Source of the DNA: Pseudomonadota bacterium
GTDB taxonomy: Bacteria > Pseudomonadota > Alphaproteobacteria > Rhodospirillales > Magnetospirillaceae
NCBI GenBank assembly: GCA_021793155.1
Contig: JAJYTF010000007.1
Span: 40,575-104,574 of the forward strand
Reading direction: 5' to 3'
DNA: 64,000 nt
Part shown: piece by piece, positions 27,873-38,333 of the stretch
How positions within the stretch are numbered: the stretch's first letter is position 1
Layout of the letters: the number at the start of each line of letters is the position of its first letter
Made by a program: the position numbers and the translations under genes
Notes under the pieces: model-generated
Told to the model about the DNA's origin: nothing
The model's database searches: none
Seen by the model: the letters and a program-made list of their open reading frames with translations, nothing else

Positions 27873-29569
27873 ACGGCGTCCTCCTGGCCTTCCACCAAGG
27901 AAATGAAGGCCTCTTCCAATGATCCCACTCCGGCATCGGCTTTCAGCCGCTCGGGGGGGCCTTCGGCGACGATGCGGCCGCGGTAGACCAGGCCGATACG
28001 GTCGCAATATTCGGCCTCGTCCATGAAATGGGTGGTCACCACCACAGTCACCCCGCGCCCCACCAGCGCGTTGATGTGGGACCAGAATTCCCGGCGGGTG
28101 AGGGGATCGACGCCCGAGGTCGGCTCGTCGAGGAACAGCACGGCCGGGTCGTGCATGGTGGCGCAGGCCAATGCCAGGCGTTGCTTGAAGCCCAGAGGCA
28201 GACCACCGGCGTCGGCGTTCAGATAGGGCGCCAGGCCGAACGCATCGACAACGCGGTCGATCAGCGGCCCGCGGCGGCGGCGCAGACCGTAGATCCCGGC
28301 GAAGAAGTCCAGGTTCTGGCGCACCGACAGATCACCGTAGAGCGAGAATTTCTGCGCCATGTAGCCGATACGCGCGCGGGCCTGGCTGGCCGCCGTCAGC
28401 AGGTCGAAGCCTGATACCGACGCGGTGCCGCGGCTGGGCTTCAACAGGCCGCACAACATCTTGAAGGTGGTCGACTTGCCTGCGCCGTTGGGGCCCAGCA
28501 GACCAAAGATCTCGCCGCCGTGGATCATGAAGCTGATGTCCTCGGCGGCAGTGAAATCGCCGAAGCGCTTGGTCAAGCCTCTGGCCGACACGGTGACCGT
28601 GCCGACGGCACCGATCGCCTGACGCTCGGCATAAGCTGTGTGCGGATGGACCCGCTGGTCGAGGTGGGCGATGAAAGCATCCTCGAAGCGAGGAGGAGCG
28701 GGGACCACGCGAGCACCAGCGGGCGCCCGCAGTTCTTCGACGGTCGGGGGCTGGGCGCGCGGTCCGAGAACGAGCCGCAGGCTGGCCCCCTGCACGAAGC
28801 CGTCGATCACCGCCGGGTGGTCGAGCGCGTGTTCCAGCACGGCGCGGCGCGCCGCTCCCAGGCCATGAACCAGGAAGCTGCGCCCCGCCAGTTCGGCGGT
28901 CAATTGCGCCGGTGGGCCCGCGAACAGGGCGCGGCCGGCGTTGAGCAGCAGAACCTGGTCGCACTTTTCCGCCTCGTCCAGATAGGCCGTGCTCCAGATC
29001 ACCGCGATCCCCTGGCCCACCAGCTCCGCCGCCATGCGCCAGAGCTCGCGTCGGGATATGGGATCGACGCCGACGCTCGGTTCGTCCAGCAACAACAGCT
29101 TCGGTACTTTCACCAGGGCGCAGGCCAGGCCCAGCTTCTGCTTCATGCCGCCGGAAAGCCGGCCGGCCAGCCGGTCGGTGAAATGCGCCAACTGGGTGAA
29201 AGCCAGTAGCTCGTCGAAGCGCCGCCGACGCTCCGCCCCCCTGACCCCGCGGATATCGGCATAGAGCGCCAGGTTTTCCATCACCGACAGGTCCTCGTAC
29301 AAGCCGAAGCGCTGCGGCATATAAGCGACGGCGGCGCGCAGCTCGGTGGCCTCGGCGACCGGGTCGAGGCCGGCAACGCGGACCGAGCCGGAACTCGGGA
29401 CCAGCAGACCGGCCATCAGCCGGATCAGCGTAGTCTTTCCTGCGCCGTCCGGTCCGACCAACCCATTGACGCGGCCCGCATCGAACTCCACCGACAGACC
29501 GTCGATCGCCGGCTGCGGCTGGCCGCTGAAACGCTTGCTCACCGCCTCGATGCGGATGAGCGCCGACAT
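27869..29569 (-). CDS. ybhF: Double ABC ATPase of multidrug exporter (YbhF-like)
   Basis: A 566-aa fusion of two ATP-binding cassettes. The first has Walker A GPDGAGKTTL, signature LSGGMKQK and Walker B LLLLDEPSVGVDP; the second has GPNGAGKSTT, LPLGFKQR in place of LSGG, and VLFLDEPTSGVDP. The LPLG form is common in second cassettes of this exporter type. It energises the YbhS/YbhR permease pair. Two ATGs are possible: 29573-29575 overlaps the ybhG stop, while 29567-29569 has GGGAG at the better distance of six bases, so I use the latter. The gene overlaps ybhS by four bases. Confidence 0.9.
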   Translation of the reverse strand: MSALIRIEAVSKRFSGQPQPAIDGLSVEFDAGRVNGLVGPDGAGKTTLIRLMAGLLVPSSGSVRVAGLDPVAEATELRAAVAYMPQRFGLYEDLSVMENLALYADIRGVRGAERRRRFDELLAFTQLAHFTDRLAGRLSGGMKQKLGLACALVKVPKLLLLDEPSVGVDPISRRELWRMAAELVGQGIAVIWSTAYLDEAEKCDQVLLLNAGRALFAGPPAQLTAELAGRSFLVHGLGAARRAVLEHALDHPAVIDGFVQGASLRLVLGPRAQPPTVEELRAPAGARVVPAPPRFEDAFIAHLDQRVHPHTAYAERQAIGAVGTVTVSARGLTKRFGDFTAAEDISFMIHGGEIFGLLGPNGAGKSTTFKMLCGLLKPSRGTASVSGFDLLTAASQARARIGYMAQKFSLYGDLSVRQNLDFFAGIYGLRRRRGPLIDRVVDAFGLAPYLNADAGGLPLGFKQRLALACATMHDPAVLFLDEPTSGVDPLTRREFWSHINALVGRGVTVVVTTHFMDEAEYCDRIGLVYRGRIVAEGPPERLKADAGVGSLEEAFISLVEGQEDAV

Positions 29570-29571
29570 GC

Positions 29572-30561
29572 TCATCTCCCTGCTTCCGCCAATCGCACGG
29601 TCACCGGCATGCCCTGGCGCAGCCACTGGTCGGCGTCATCGACCACCAGCCGCAGGCGATAAACCAAGTCTGGGCGTTGTTCGGGCGTCTCGACCGTTTT
29701 CGGGGTGAACTCGGCCAAAGGCGACACATAGCCCACCTGCCCGTGATAGACCCGGCCGCTGTCGGTGCGGATCTCCGCCTTGGCGCCGGGCCGCACACGA
29801 TCAAGGTTGGGTTCCGCCACATAGGCCCGGATCCAGGTGGGGTGGGTGAAGACGACGGTGTAGACCGGATCGCCGATGCCGACGATGGTTCCCGGCTCTC
29901 GCACCCTGGCCAGGATCACCCCATCGTCCGGCGCGACCAAGCTGGTGTCGGCCAGGCGCTGCTCGGCCAAGACTACCGTCGCCTTGGCCTGCTGTAGTTG
30001 GCCGCGGGCTGCATCGATACGCTCCTGCCGCGGTCCTTTCACCGCCAGCGCCAGTCCCGCCCTGGCCGCGGCCAGACGAGCCTCGATTTCCTGCAAGTTG
30101 GCTTGGGCCAGATCGTAATTTGCGTGGGATGAGGCGCCGGCCGCTACCATCCGCTGCTCCCGCCGGACGCTGATCCCGGCATTGACCAGGGCGGCTTTGT
30201 AATCGGCGACCTGCGCCCGCGCCTGGGAAATTTCCTCGGGCCGGGAACCGTTGAGCAGTTCCGCCAGCCCGGCCGACTGGGCTGCGGCTTGACCCCGTGC
30301 CTGGGCGCAGTCCGCCTCAAAGTCCTGCTTCTCCAGCTCGGCAAGGATTTGGCCGGCCTTCACCGCGTCACCTTCCTGGACCTGCATCGATTGGATGCGC
30401 CCGCCCACCTTGAACGACAGCTCGGCCTGCCGGACATCCACATTGCCCTGCAGCACGACAGGCCCGGCGTTGCGGTTGCCGCGCAACAAAAACCAGCCGC
30501 CGCCGGAGCCGGCGGCGACCAGCAAGCCCAGGGCAAGGCCGCCGAGCAGGCGACGGTTCAT
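29572..30561 (-). CDS. ybhG: HlyD-family membrane fusion protein (YbhG-like)
   Basis: A 329-aa periplasmic adaptor anchored by an N-terminal hydrophobic helix (about residues 5-26). The lipoyl/barrel halves (GNVDVRQAELSFKVGGRI and LVAPDDGVILARVREPG) flank a long alpha-helical hairpin at about 80-200, rich in Ala, Gln and Glu. It would connect the ABC exporter to an outer-membrane channel; no TolC-type gene is in the window. Start and stop overlap the neighbouring genes (ATGA at both ends), so the operon is strongly coupled. Confidence 0.9.
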   Translation of the reverse strand: MNRRLLGGLALGLLVAAGSGGGWFLLRGNRNAGPVVLQGNVDVRQAELSFKVGGRIQSMQVQEGDAVKAGQILAELEKQDFEADCAQARGQAAAQSAGLAELLNGSRPEEISQARAQVADYKAALVNAGISVRREQRMVAAGASSHANYDLAQANLQEIEARLAAARAGLALAVKGPRQERIDAARGQLQQAKATVVLAEQRLADTSLVAPDDGVILARVREPGTIVGIGDPVYTVVFTHPTWIRAYVAEPNLDRVRPGAKAEIRTDSGRVYHGQVGYVSPLAEFTPKTVETPEQRPDLVYRLRLVVDDADQWLRQGMPVTVRLAEAGR

Positions 30562-31202
30562 GGTTCACCGTCCCGCCGGAGCATGCCGCCGATGAAAACC
30601 TCGGACAGCGTCCGGCACACCGATTCCATATCGATGGGGGTATCGTCATAAGGGGCGAAGCTGTGCTGCCACAACAAGGTCAGTGCGGCAGGGCCGAACA
30701 GGCACATGATGGCCGCTGGCGCCTCGACCGGGCGAAACTCCCCTCGCGCCACGCCGCCGTCGATGATTGCCGCCAGCACCTTGCGCATCCGGCGGATCAC
30801 CTCGGTGGTATAGAAGCTGGCGATATCCGGAAAGTTCCCGCCCTCGGCGATCACCAGCTTGATCACCGCGCCGGCCGGTGTGCCGGCCAAGCTGGGAAAT
30901 ACCTGGACGATATAGCGCAGCAGGTCGGCGGCGCAGGTGGAACCGGCCGCTTCGGCGATATGCTGCTCGACCGCGTGGATGACCGGGAACAGTGCGTCAC
31001 GGATCACTGCCTTGAACAGTTCCTCCTTCGTCGGAAAGTAGAGGTAGACCGTGCCCTTGGTCACCCCGGCACGGCTCGCGACGTCGTCGACGCGGGTCGC
31101 GGCGAAGCCGCGTTCGGTAAACACGGTCAAGGCGGCAGCCAGAATTTCCTTGGGGCGGGCCTCTTTCCGACGTCGGCGGCGGGGAGGGGGCTGGCTGGAC
31201 AT
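30558..31202 (-). CDS. cecR: TetR-family repressor of the ybh exporter (CecR-like)
   Basis: A 214-aa regulator. After a basic N-terminus (PPPRRRRRKEARP) comes the TetR DNA-binding domain with helix-turn-helix VDDVASRAGVTKGTVYLYFPTKEEL at about residues 40-65, quoted here only as its span, and a helical ligand-binding domain. It is the first gene of the exporter operon, the same position as cecR (ybiH) in E. coli. A palindromic site overlaps its own promoter just upstream (31223-31236), so it very likely represses the entire operon until an inducing compound binds. The inducer is unknown. Confidence 0.88.
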   Translation of the reverse strand: MSSQPPPRRRRRKEARPKEILAAALTVFTERGFAATRVDDVASRAGVTKGTVYLYFPTKEELFKAVIRDALFPVIHAVEQHIAEAAGSTCAADLLRYIVQVFPSLAGTPAGAVIKLVIAEGGNFPDIASFYTTEVIRRMRKVLAAIIDGGVARGEFRPVEAPAAIMCLFGPAALTLLWQHSFAPYDDTPIDMESVCRTLSEVFIGGMLRRDGEP

Positions 31203-31222
31203 TGCCGCACCGAAGATTAGTG

Positions 31223-31263
31223 ACTGACCGGTTAGTTATAACGCAGCAAGATTATGACGTCAA
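31223..31263 (-). promoter_or_regulatory. cecR-ybhGFSR promoter with overlapping TetR-type operator
   Basis: On the minus strand there is TTGACG (forward 31258-31263), a spacer of exactly 17 bp and TATAAC (31235-31240), a good sigma-70 promoter. The palindrome ACTGACC/GGTTAGT (31223-31236) overlaps the -10 and the expected start point, with one mismatched pair. This is the classic arrangement for autorepression by the TetR-type protein encoded downstream. Binding itself is inferred. Confidence 0.72.
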
Positions 31264-31325
31264 CGCAAGCGGAAAGGCACCCTATATAATTTGTAGTATA
31301 TGCACCCGCCTTACGGAGGATGCCC

Positions 31326-31646
31326 ATGGAGACGACCGTCACCCTGAAGGGCGCGAGCGGCGCCGACTATTCCTACAGCGCCTTCGCCATGGATGAAGGC
31401 TGGAACCAAGTGCCTGGCAATTACGCCTTCGCCGAATACACCGACACCGGCAACTGGCTGGTGTTCTATCTGGGCGAAACCACCGATCTGCGTCAGGCGA
31501 TCACCGGGCACACGTTATGGGATCGGGCCCGAACTCTCGGTTGCAATCATGTCCTGGCTCATGCCAACGATGACGGGGACCAGGCCCGCAAGACCGAACT
31601 GCGCGATCTGGTCGAAGCCTTTTGGCCGCCGTTGAACCGGCAGTAG
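31326..31646 (+). CDS. Small GIY-YIG-like protein
   Basis: A 106-aa protein. After a 25-residue beta-rich start (TTVTLKGASG), the segment GNYAFAEY...FYLGETTDL matches the spacing of the GIY and YIG elements, and TELRDLVEAFWPPLN matches the C-terminal Glu and Asn of the fold. The arginine normally placed four residues before the histidine is absent (DLRQAITGH has Ala there), though another Arg is near, so nuclease activity is doubtful. A TATAAT at 31285-31290 and GGAGG at 31315-31319 support the ATG at 31326; an ATG at 31320 lies inside the ribosome site. Family placement is from pattern recognition; function unknown. Confidence 0.65.
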   Translation: METTVTLKGASGADYSYSAFAMDEGWNQVPGNYAFAEYTDTGNWLVFYLGETTDLRQAITGHTLWDRARTLGCNHVLAHANDDGDQARKTELRDLVEAFWPPLNRQ

Positions 31647-31680
31647 GGGCAAGGATAGACGGGCTGGACGGCGGCAGGCT

Positions 31681-32580
31681 CTAACTTCCCGCGACGCGGT
31701 CGTAGAAGCGCGCCCGGTAAAGCAGCCGGGGAGAGGCAGGGTCGTCACTGAACGGCTCGCGCGTATGGAGTACATTGTTGCCGATCAGGCCCTGGCCTGC
31801 CGCCAGGCGATGTTGAAGGATCAACTCGTCCGGCCCGTCCAGGAGGCGGCGGATGGCCGCTGCCGCGGCAACCACGGCGGGGTCGTCGGACCAAACCACG
31901 TTGCGCGCCCGGGCGGTGTACCGCATGCACAGGTTACCGCCCCGATCGAGGAAGAACACCGGTCCAGGGGTGGCTTGCCGTTCCAGGCCTTCCTCGGCGT
32001 TCGGGGGGATGGTCATCGCGTCGGGACGCATCAGGGCGGCGATATGCGCAGGGTCCTCGTCGCGCAGCCTGATGTAGAGGATCTCGTAATCCATCAGGCG
32101 GTTCGCGCCGCCGGCGGCGGCCGGGTTCACGCAATGCAGCAGGACGGAGCGGACCGCCCGTTCCGGCAGGGTGTTGTAATAACCGTCGGTGTGCCAGGCG
32201 ATGGGGCGCTCGGTATAAGGGATGTAGCGCGCCCGGCTGCCCTCGCGGTGAACGGCCAGTGGGGTGATGCCGTCTTCGTCAGCCAGCACGTTGGCGTCCA
32301 GCCGCTCCAAGCCGAAGGCCCGGGCGAAAGCCTGCACGGCCGCCTTGTCATCCCGTCCCGGCTTCGGCGCTTCCTGGTAGACTGCCATGTTGCAGCGGCG
32401 CACCCGCTGCAGGATCGCACCATGCTCCGCCTCGCTTAGCCGGCCGATGTCCTCAATCTCCACGACGAGATCCGCGGCCCGGCGCGGAGCCTCGGTCAAC
32501 TTGCGCTCGCGCCAAGCCAGATAGGCCTGCTGGTCCGACAGATCAAAAAGAGAGGAGAGGTAGGCAGCACTGGCATTCAT
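31681..32580 (-). CDS. TauD/TfdA-family Fe(II)/2-oxoglutarate dioxygenase
   Basis: A 299-aa non-haem iron dioxygenase. The metal-binding triad is His130 and Asp132 in AWHTDGYYN plus His272 in NNVLHTREPF, and Arg285 is placed to bind 2-oxoglutarate. Family members hydroxylate taurine, aryloxyacids, betaines and other small acids; the substrate here is not evident because no transporter or pathway gene adjoins it. The length is normal. It is convergent with the GIY-YIG-like gene, with 34 bp between the stops, and is preceded by a palindromic repeat element at 32608-32684. Confidence 0.85.
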   Translation of the reverse strand: MNASAAYLSSLFDLSDQQAYLAWRERKLTEAPRRAADLVVEIEDIGRLSEAEHGAILQRVRRCNMAVYQEAPKPGRDDKAAVQAFARAFGLERLDANVLADEDGITPLAVHREGSRARYIPYTERPIAWHTDGYYNTLPERAVRSVLLHCVNPAAAGGANRLMDYEILYIRLRDEDPAHIAALMRPDAMTIPPNAEEGLERQATPGPVFFLDRGGNLCMRYTARARNVVWSDDPAVVAAAAAIRRLLDGPDELILQHRLAAGQGLIGNNVLHTREPFSDDPASPRLLYRARFYDRVAGS

Positions 32581-32607
32581 TTTGGCAGATCTCCGGATGG
32601 AGCATGA

Positions 32608-32684
32608 CCGTCATTGCGAGCATAGCGAAGCGGCCAATTCACACCAACGGTTTCGCGATCGCTTCGCTGCGCCCGCAATGACGG
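32608..32684. repeat. Long imperfect inverted repeat (REP/MITE-like)
   Basis: Two 25-base arms, 32608-32632 and 32660-32684, are reverse complements with three mismatches and enclose a 27-base loop. The arms begin CCGTCATTGCG and end AGCGAAGCG, a form that I know from many proteobacterial intergenic repeats. It lies between the dioxygenase start and the end of the DsrC-like gene, both leftward, and could fold into a transcript hairpin. No flanking duplication is obvious. Confidence 0.78.
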
Positions 32685-32747
32685 TATGGTCGGGCGCCGC
32701 ACGGGCTTGTCGCGATTTCAGCCCCACCGACGAAGGCCGAAAACGCC

Positions 32748-33083
32748 CTAGCTGCAGCCCTTGGGCCGCGGCAGGCCGGCGATCTTGTTGGCCGACTTGA
32801 TCAAGCCGTGGGGAAACAGACCGTAGAAATATTGTTGAGTCGACCGCTCCGCGCCGTATTTCCCCTTCATGATCTTCGAGAATTGGCGCATTTCCGGCAC
32901 AGTGCCGAACTCGTCGAAATAGGCCCGGGACTCCCTGATGATGATCCAGTGGTCCTCGGTCATATCGACTTTCTCGACATCCCTGGCGATGACCGCGGCC
33001 ACTTCCTCGTTCCACTCCGCCATGTTTTCCATCCAGCCGTTCTCCGACAGTTCCACTGTCCGGCCGTTCACATTCAGCTGCAT
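32748..33083 (-). CDS. DsrC/TusE-family sulfur-relay protein with a single C-terminal cysteine
   Basis: A 111-aa protein of the DsrC/TusE family. The C-terminal arm ends KIAGLPRPKGCS, with Cys110 as the penultimate residue (CysA). The second cysteine of true DsrC, eleven residues earlier, is replaced by Asn99 (SANKIAG), as in TusE-type members. TusE carries persulfide sulfur in tRNA thiolation; DsrC carries it in dissimilatory sulfur metabolism. No TusBCD, dsr or tus genes are nearby, so the role may be sulfur trafficking or regulation. A 39-bp gap separates it from a small gene upstream in the same direction. Confidence 0.85.
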   Translation of the reverse strand: MQLNVNGRTVELSENGWMENMAEWNEEVAAVIARDVEKVDMTEDHWIIIRESRAYFDEFGTVPEMRQFSKIMKGKYGAERSTQQYFYGLFPHGLIKSANKIAGLPRPKGCS

Positions 33084-33122
33084 GTCGTGTCCTTTCCTAG
33101 GGTGCTGACGGATGACGAAGTG

Positions 33123-33425
33123 TCAGTTATCGCAAACCGCGAGCGCGCGCGGAGGGATGTCCTTCACGGCGAAGACATGCCGCCCGATCGGGCCGTCCAG
33201 GGCTTCCTGACTGGCCAGTTCCACCTCCAGCGGGTTGACCGCCAGGATGCAGGCATCCTCGGGGGTGCCGCCGAACACGGCCGCTGCCAGGGCGCGGGCA
33301 TCTTTCTCGTCGAGGAACAGCAGGATTCTCTGCGCGGCATTCTCGGGACCATTGGGCTTCAACCCATTGTTGAGGATGAATTCGACCCAGTCGCTGCGGG
33401 TCGCATGATAAAAAGCGTGGTCCAT
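33123..33425 (-). CDS. Uncharacterised 100-aa protein, possible ADP-ribosyltransferase-like fold
   Basis: The short protein begins FYHATRSDWVEFILNNGLKP and contains ILLFLDEKDARAL, ACILAVNPLEVEL and HVFAVKDIPPRAL. A His-x-Thr near the N-terminus, an I-x-x-x-GL-x-P segment and later beta strands recall the compact KptA or ADP-ribosyltransferase fold, but I cannot confirm a family. It lies upstream of the DsrC-like gene in the same direction and could be co-transcribed with it. GGAGAAAC-type sequence precedes the ATG. Function unknown. Confidence 0.6.
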   Translation of the reverse strand: MDHAFYHATRSDWVEFILNNGLKPNGPENAAQRILLFLDEKDARALAAAVFGGTPEDACILAVNPLEVELASQEALDGPIGRHVFAVKDIPPRALAVCDN

Positions 33426-33702
33426 GGGACGTTTCTCCTGGTAACGGCGGACATGCTTCTGGCGTCAGCTACAGACGCCGCCGGGCAATATGTGGGAACG
33501 CTGCACACATTAGCAAGATGTGATGTTTGTGCAAAATTTCTGCGTTCGCCGTCCACACCTTGTAGGATAGGCAAAAGGTCGGCTGGCTCCCCGGGCTCGC
33601 CTTGTTCGCACTAGCGTTATCTGCTACGGTCCCGCCGCAGAATCCCCACATGCCGGCCGTTGCCCGCCGGCATTGGTTGTCCATTCAGTCGAGATTGATC
33701 CA

Positions 33703-36401
<2,699 letters not shown>

Positions 36402-36402
<1 letters not shown>

Positions 36403-36929
36403 TGGCGAAACCACGTATCGGCGTCTATCCGGGAACCTTCGACCCGATCACCAACGGGCACCTGGACATCATTCAGCGCGCCACCCGGGTGGTCGACAAG
36501 CTGATCGTCGCGGTGGCGATCAACGTCGGCAAGGGCCCGATGTTCTCGCTGGATGAGCGGGTCGCCATGGTCCGCGAGGACATCGCCGCAATGAAGACCA
36601 ATCACGGAGCGGTGATCGAGGTACGGCCGTTCGACAATTTGCTGATGCATTTCGCCATGGAATGCGGGGCGCGGATCATCATCCGAGGTTTGCGGGCGGT
36701 GTCGGATTTCGAATACGAATTTCAGATGGCCGGAATGAACGCCCGCATCAATCCAGAAGTCGAAACTGTGTTCCTCATGGCTTCCGAGCGGTGCCAGTTC
36801 ATCTCTTCACGCTTCGTCAAGGAGATCGGTCTGCTTGGCGGCGACATTTCATCTTTCGTATCGCCGCGTGTCCGCGAGCGTTTACAAGAGCGGTGGGACG
36901 CCATTCGCAACGCGCCGGCCGAAAATTAG
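36402..36929 (+). CDS. coaD: Phosphopantetheine adenylyltransferase
   Basis: A 175-aa enzyme of coenzyme A synthesis that transfers AMP from ATP to 4'-phosphopantetheine. The nucleotidyltransferase motif GTFDPITNGHLDI is at residues 9-21 and the second signature ISSRFVKEI at about 129-137. The ATG shares a base with the gyrA stop (TGATG) and has GGGGAGG upstream, so it is translated as part of the gyrA transcript. Length and both ends are normal. Confidence 0.96.
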
Positions 36930-36942
36930 GAGGGATTTGTTC

Positions 36943-37443
36943 ATGACCAGTACGTCCGCCCCGTCAGACCTCGAAAACACCCTTTATCTCGATCTCAAGG
37001 ACGGCCGCGTCGTTATTGAATTGCGCCCCGATCTCGCGCCCGGCCATGTGGCGCGGATCAAGGAGCTGGCCCGCGAGGGGTTCTACGACGGCATCGTTTT
37101 CCACCGCGTCATCGACGGCTTCATGGCCCAGGGCGGCGATCCGACCGGCACCGGTTCAGGCGGCAGCGGCAAGAAGCTGAAAGCCGAATTCAGCCGCGCC
37201 AAGCATCTGCGCGGCGTCTGCTCGATGGCGCGGACCCGCGATCCGGACAGCGCCGATTCCCAGTTCTTCATCATGTTCGATGCGGCCCCCAGCCTGGACG
37301 GTCAGTACACCATCTGGGGCCAGGTAGTCAGTGGCATGGACTACGTCGACAACATCAAAAAGGGCAGCTCCATCGCCAACGGAGCGGTCAAGGACCCCGA
37401 CCACATCATCCGCATGCAGGTCGCAGCTGACGTCAAGGAATAA
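36943..37443 (+). CDS. ppiB: Cytoplasmic cyclophilin-type peptidyl-prolyl isomerase
   Basis: A 166-aa cyclophilin with FHRVIDGFMAQGGD, FSRAKHLRG, MARTRDPDSADSQFFI and the C-terminal beta strand, so the active-site Arg, Phe and Gln are all present. No signal peptide is seen, so it acts in the cytoplasm. AGGAGGG lies eight bases before the ATG; the open frame extends upstream to 36835 inside coaD, but this is a shadow. The next gene, four bases on, encodes a closely similar isomerase with a signal peptide. Confidence 0.93.
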   Translation: MTSTSAPSDLENTLYLDLKDGRVVIELRPDLAPGHVARIKELAREGFYDGIVFHRVIDGFMAQGGDPTGTGSGGSGKKLKAEFSRAKHLRGVCSMARTRDPDSADSQFFIMFDAAPSLDGQYTIWGQVVSGMDYVDNIKKGSSIANGAVKDPDHIIRMQVAADVKE

Positions 37444-37447
37444 CCGG

Positions 37448-38008
37448 ATGTCTTTCATCAAACGCGTCTTCGTCGCCTTTTTCCTCTGCCTCGCCGGGAC
37501 CGCCGTGGCGGCCGCGGCAACGCCGATCAAGGATCCCGAGAACACCGTCATCATGCAGCTGAAGCAGGGGCGGGTGGTCATTGAAATGCGGCCGGATCTC
37601 GCGCCCAAGCATGTGGCCAGGATCAAGCAGCTGGTCCGCGAGGGATTCTATGACGGTACGCCGTTCCACCGCGTCATCGAGGGTTTCATGGCCCAGGGCG
37701 GCGATCCGACCGGCACCGGCCGCGGCGGCTCGGGCTTCAAGCTGCCGGCCGAATTCTCCAGTGAAAAGCATCTCCGCGGCACGGTGTCGATGGCTCGTGG
37801 CCCGGACGTCAACAGTGCCGACTCGCAGTTCTTCATCTGCTTTGCCCCGCAGCCCAATCTTGATGGGAAATACACCATCTGGGGCAAGGTGATCGAAGGG
37901 ATGGAAGTGGTCGACCAGATCAAGAAGGGGGACGAGGCCGACAACGGCGCGGTCACCAATCCGGACCGTATCCTGTGGATGAAGATGGCCTCCGACGTCA
38001 AGAGCTGA
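37448..38008 (+). CDS. ppiA: Periplasmic cyclophilin-type peptidyl-prolyl isomerase
   Basis: A 186-aa cyclophilin that starts with a signal peptide (FIKRVFVAFFLCLAGTAVAA, cleavage probably after the Ala run near residue 25). The mature part repeats the motifs of the preceding gene almost exactly (FHRVIEGFMAQGGD, MARGPDVNSADSQFFI), so the two probably arose by tandem duplication, one product staying inside and one exported. It closes the gyrA-coaD-ppi-ppi operon: an intrinsic terminator follows 34 bp downstream. Confidence 0.93.
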   Translation: MSFIKRVFVAFFLCLAGTAVAAAATPIKDPENTVIMQLKQGRVVIEMRPDLAPKHVARIKQLVREGFYDGTPFHRVIEGFMAQGGDPTGTGRGGSGFKLPAEFSSEKHLRGTVSMARGPDVNSADSQFFICFAPQPNLDGKYTIWGKVIEGMEVVDQIKKGDEADNGAVTNPDRILWMKMASDVKS

Positions 38009-38042
38009 CCACCGGCAGGACGAAATCCTCCAATCGAACGAA

Positions 38043-38073
38043 GGGCTGGACCGAAAGGTCCAGCCCTTTTTTT
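38043..38073 (+). terminator. Rho-independent terminator of the gyrA-coaD-ppi operon
   Basis: A perfect 10-bp stem, GGGCTGGACC (38043-38052) and GGTCCAGCCC (38057-38066), closes on a GAAA tetraloop and is followed by seven T residues (38067-38073). It lies 34 bp after the second isomerase stop and is the clearest terminator in the window. Confidence 0.95.
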
Positions 38074-38176
38074 ACCCGCAGCACCGATACCCGCTCTGTT
38101 ACCACGGCATTCCTTTGTCGCGCTTTTTCCCTACATTCATTCAACTGACGGATATGCTGAACCCCTCCATTTGGAC

Positions 38177-38190
38177 TTGATCGAAGTCAA
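38177..38190 (+). promoter_or_regulatory. FNR/CRP-type box upstream of the HPP gene
   Basis: TTGATCGAAGTCAA fits the FNR/FixK/NNR consensus TTGAT-N4-ATCAA with one change, and the palindrome extends to ACTTGA/TCAAGT on the outside. It is centred about 150 bp before the HPP-family start, and a CATAAT at 38229-38234 could be the -10 of a promoter with the box near -58. Control by oxygen or nitrogen oxides is inferred. Confidence 0.55.
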
Positions 38191-38333
38191 GTTGCACCAC
38201 GCGGGGGGGTGTGTCACATTAGAACCATCATAATATTAGATCTGCGTGAACTGACAGTGGTTCCGCGGCAATCTCCCGAATAACGGCAGATTTTTTGGGG
38301 AAAAAGGATTCGTTCACGAATCGGAGGAAATGG

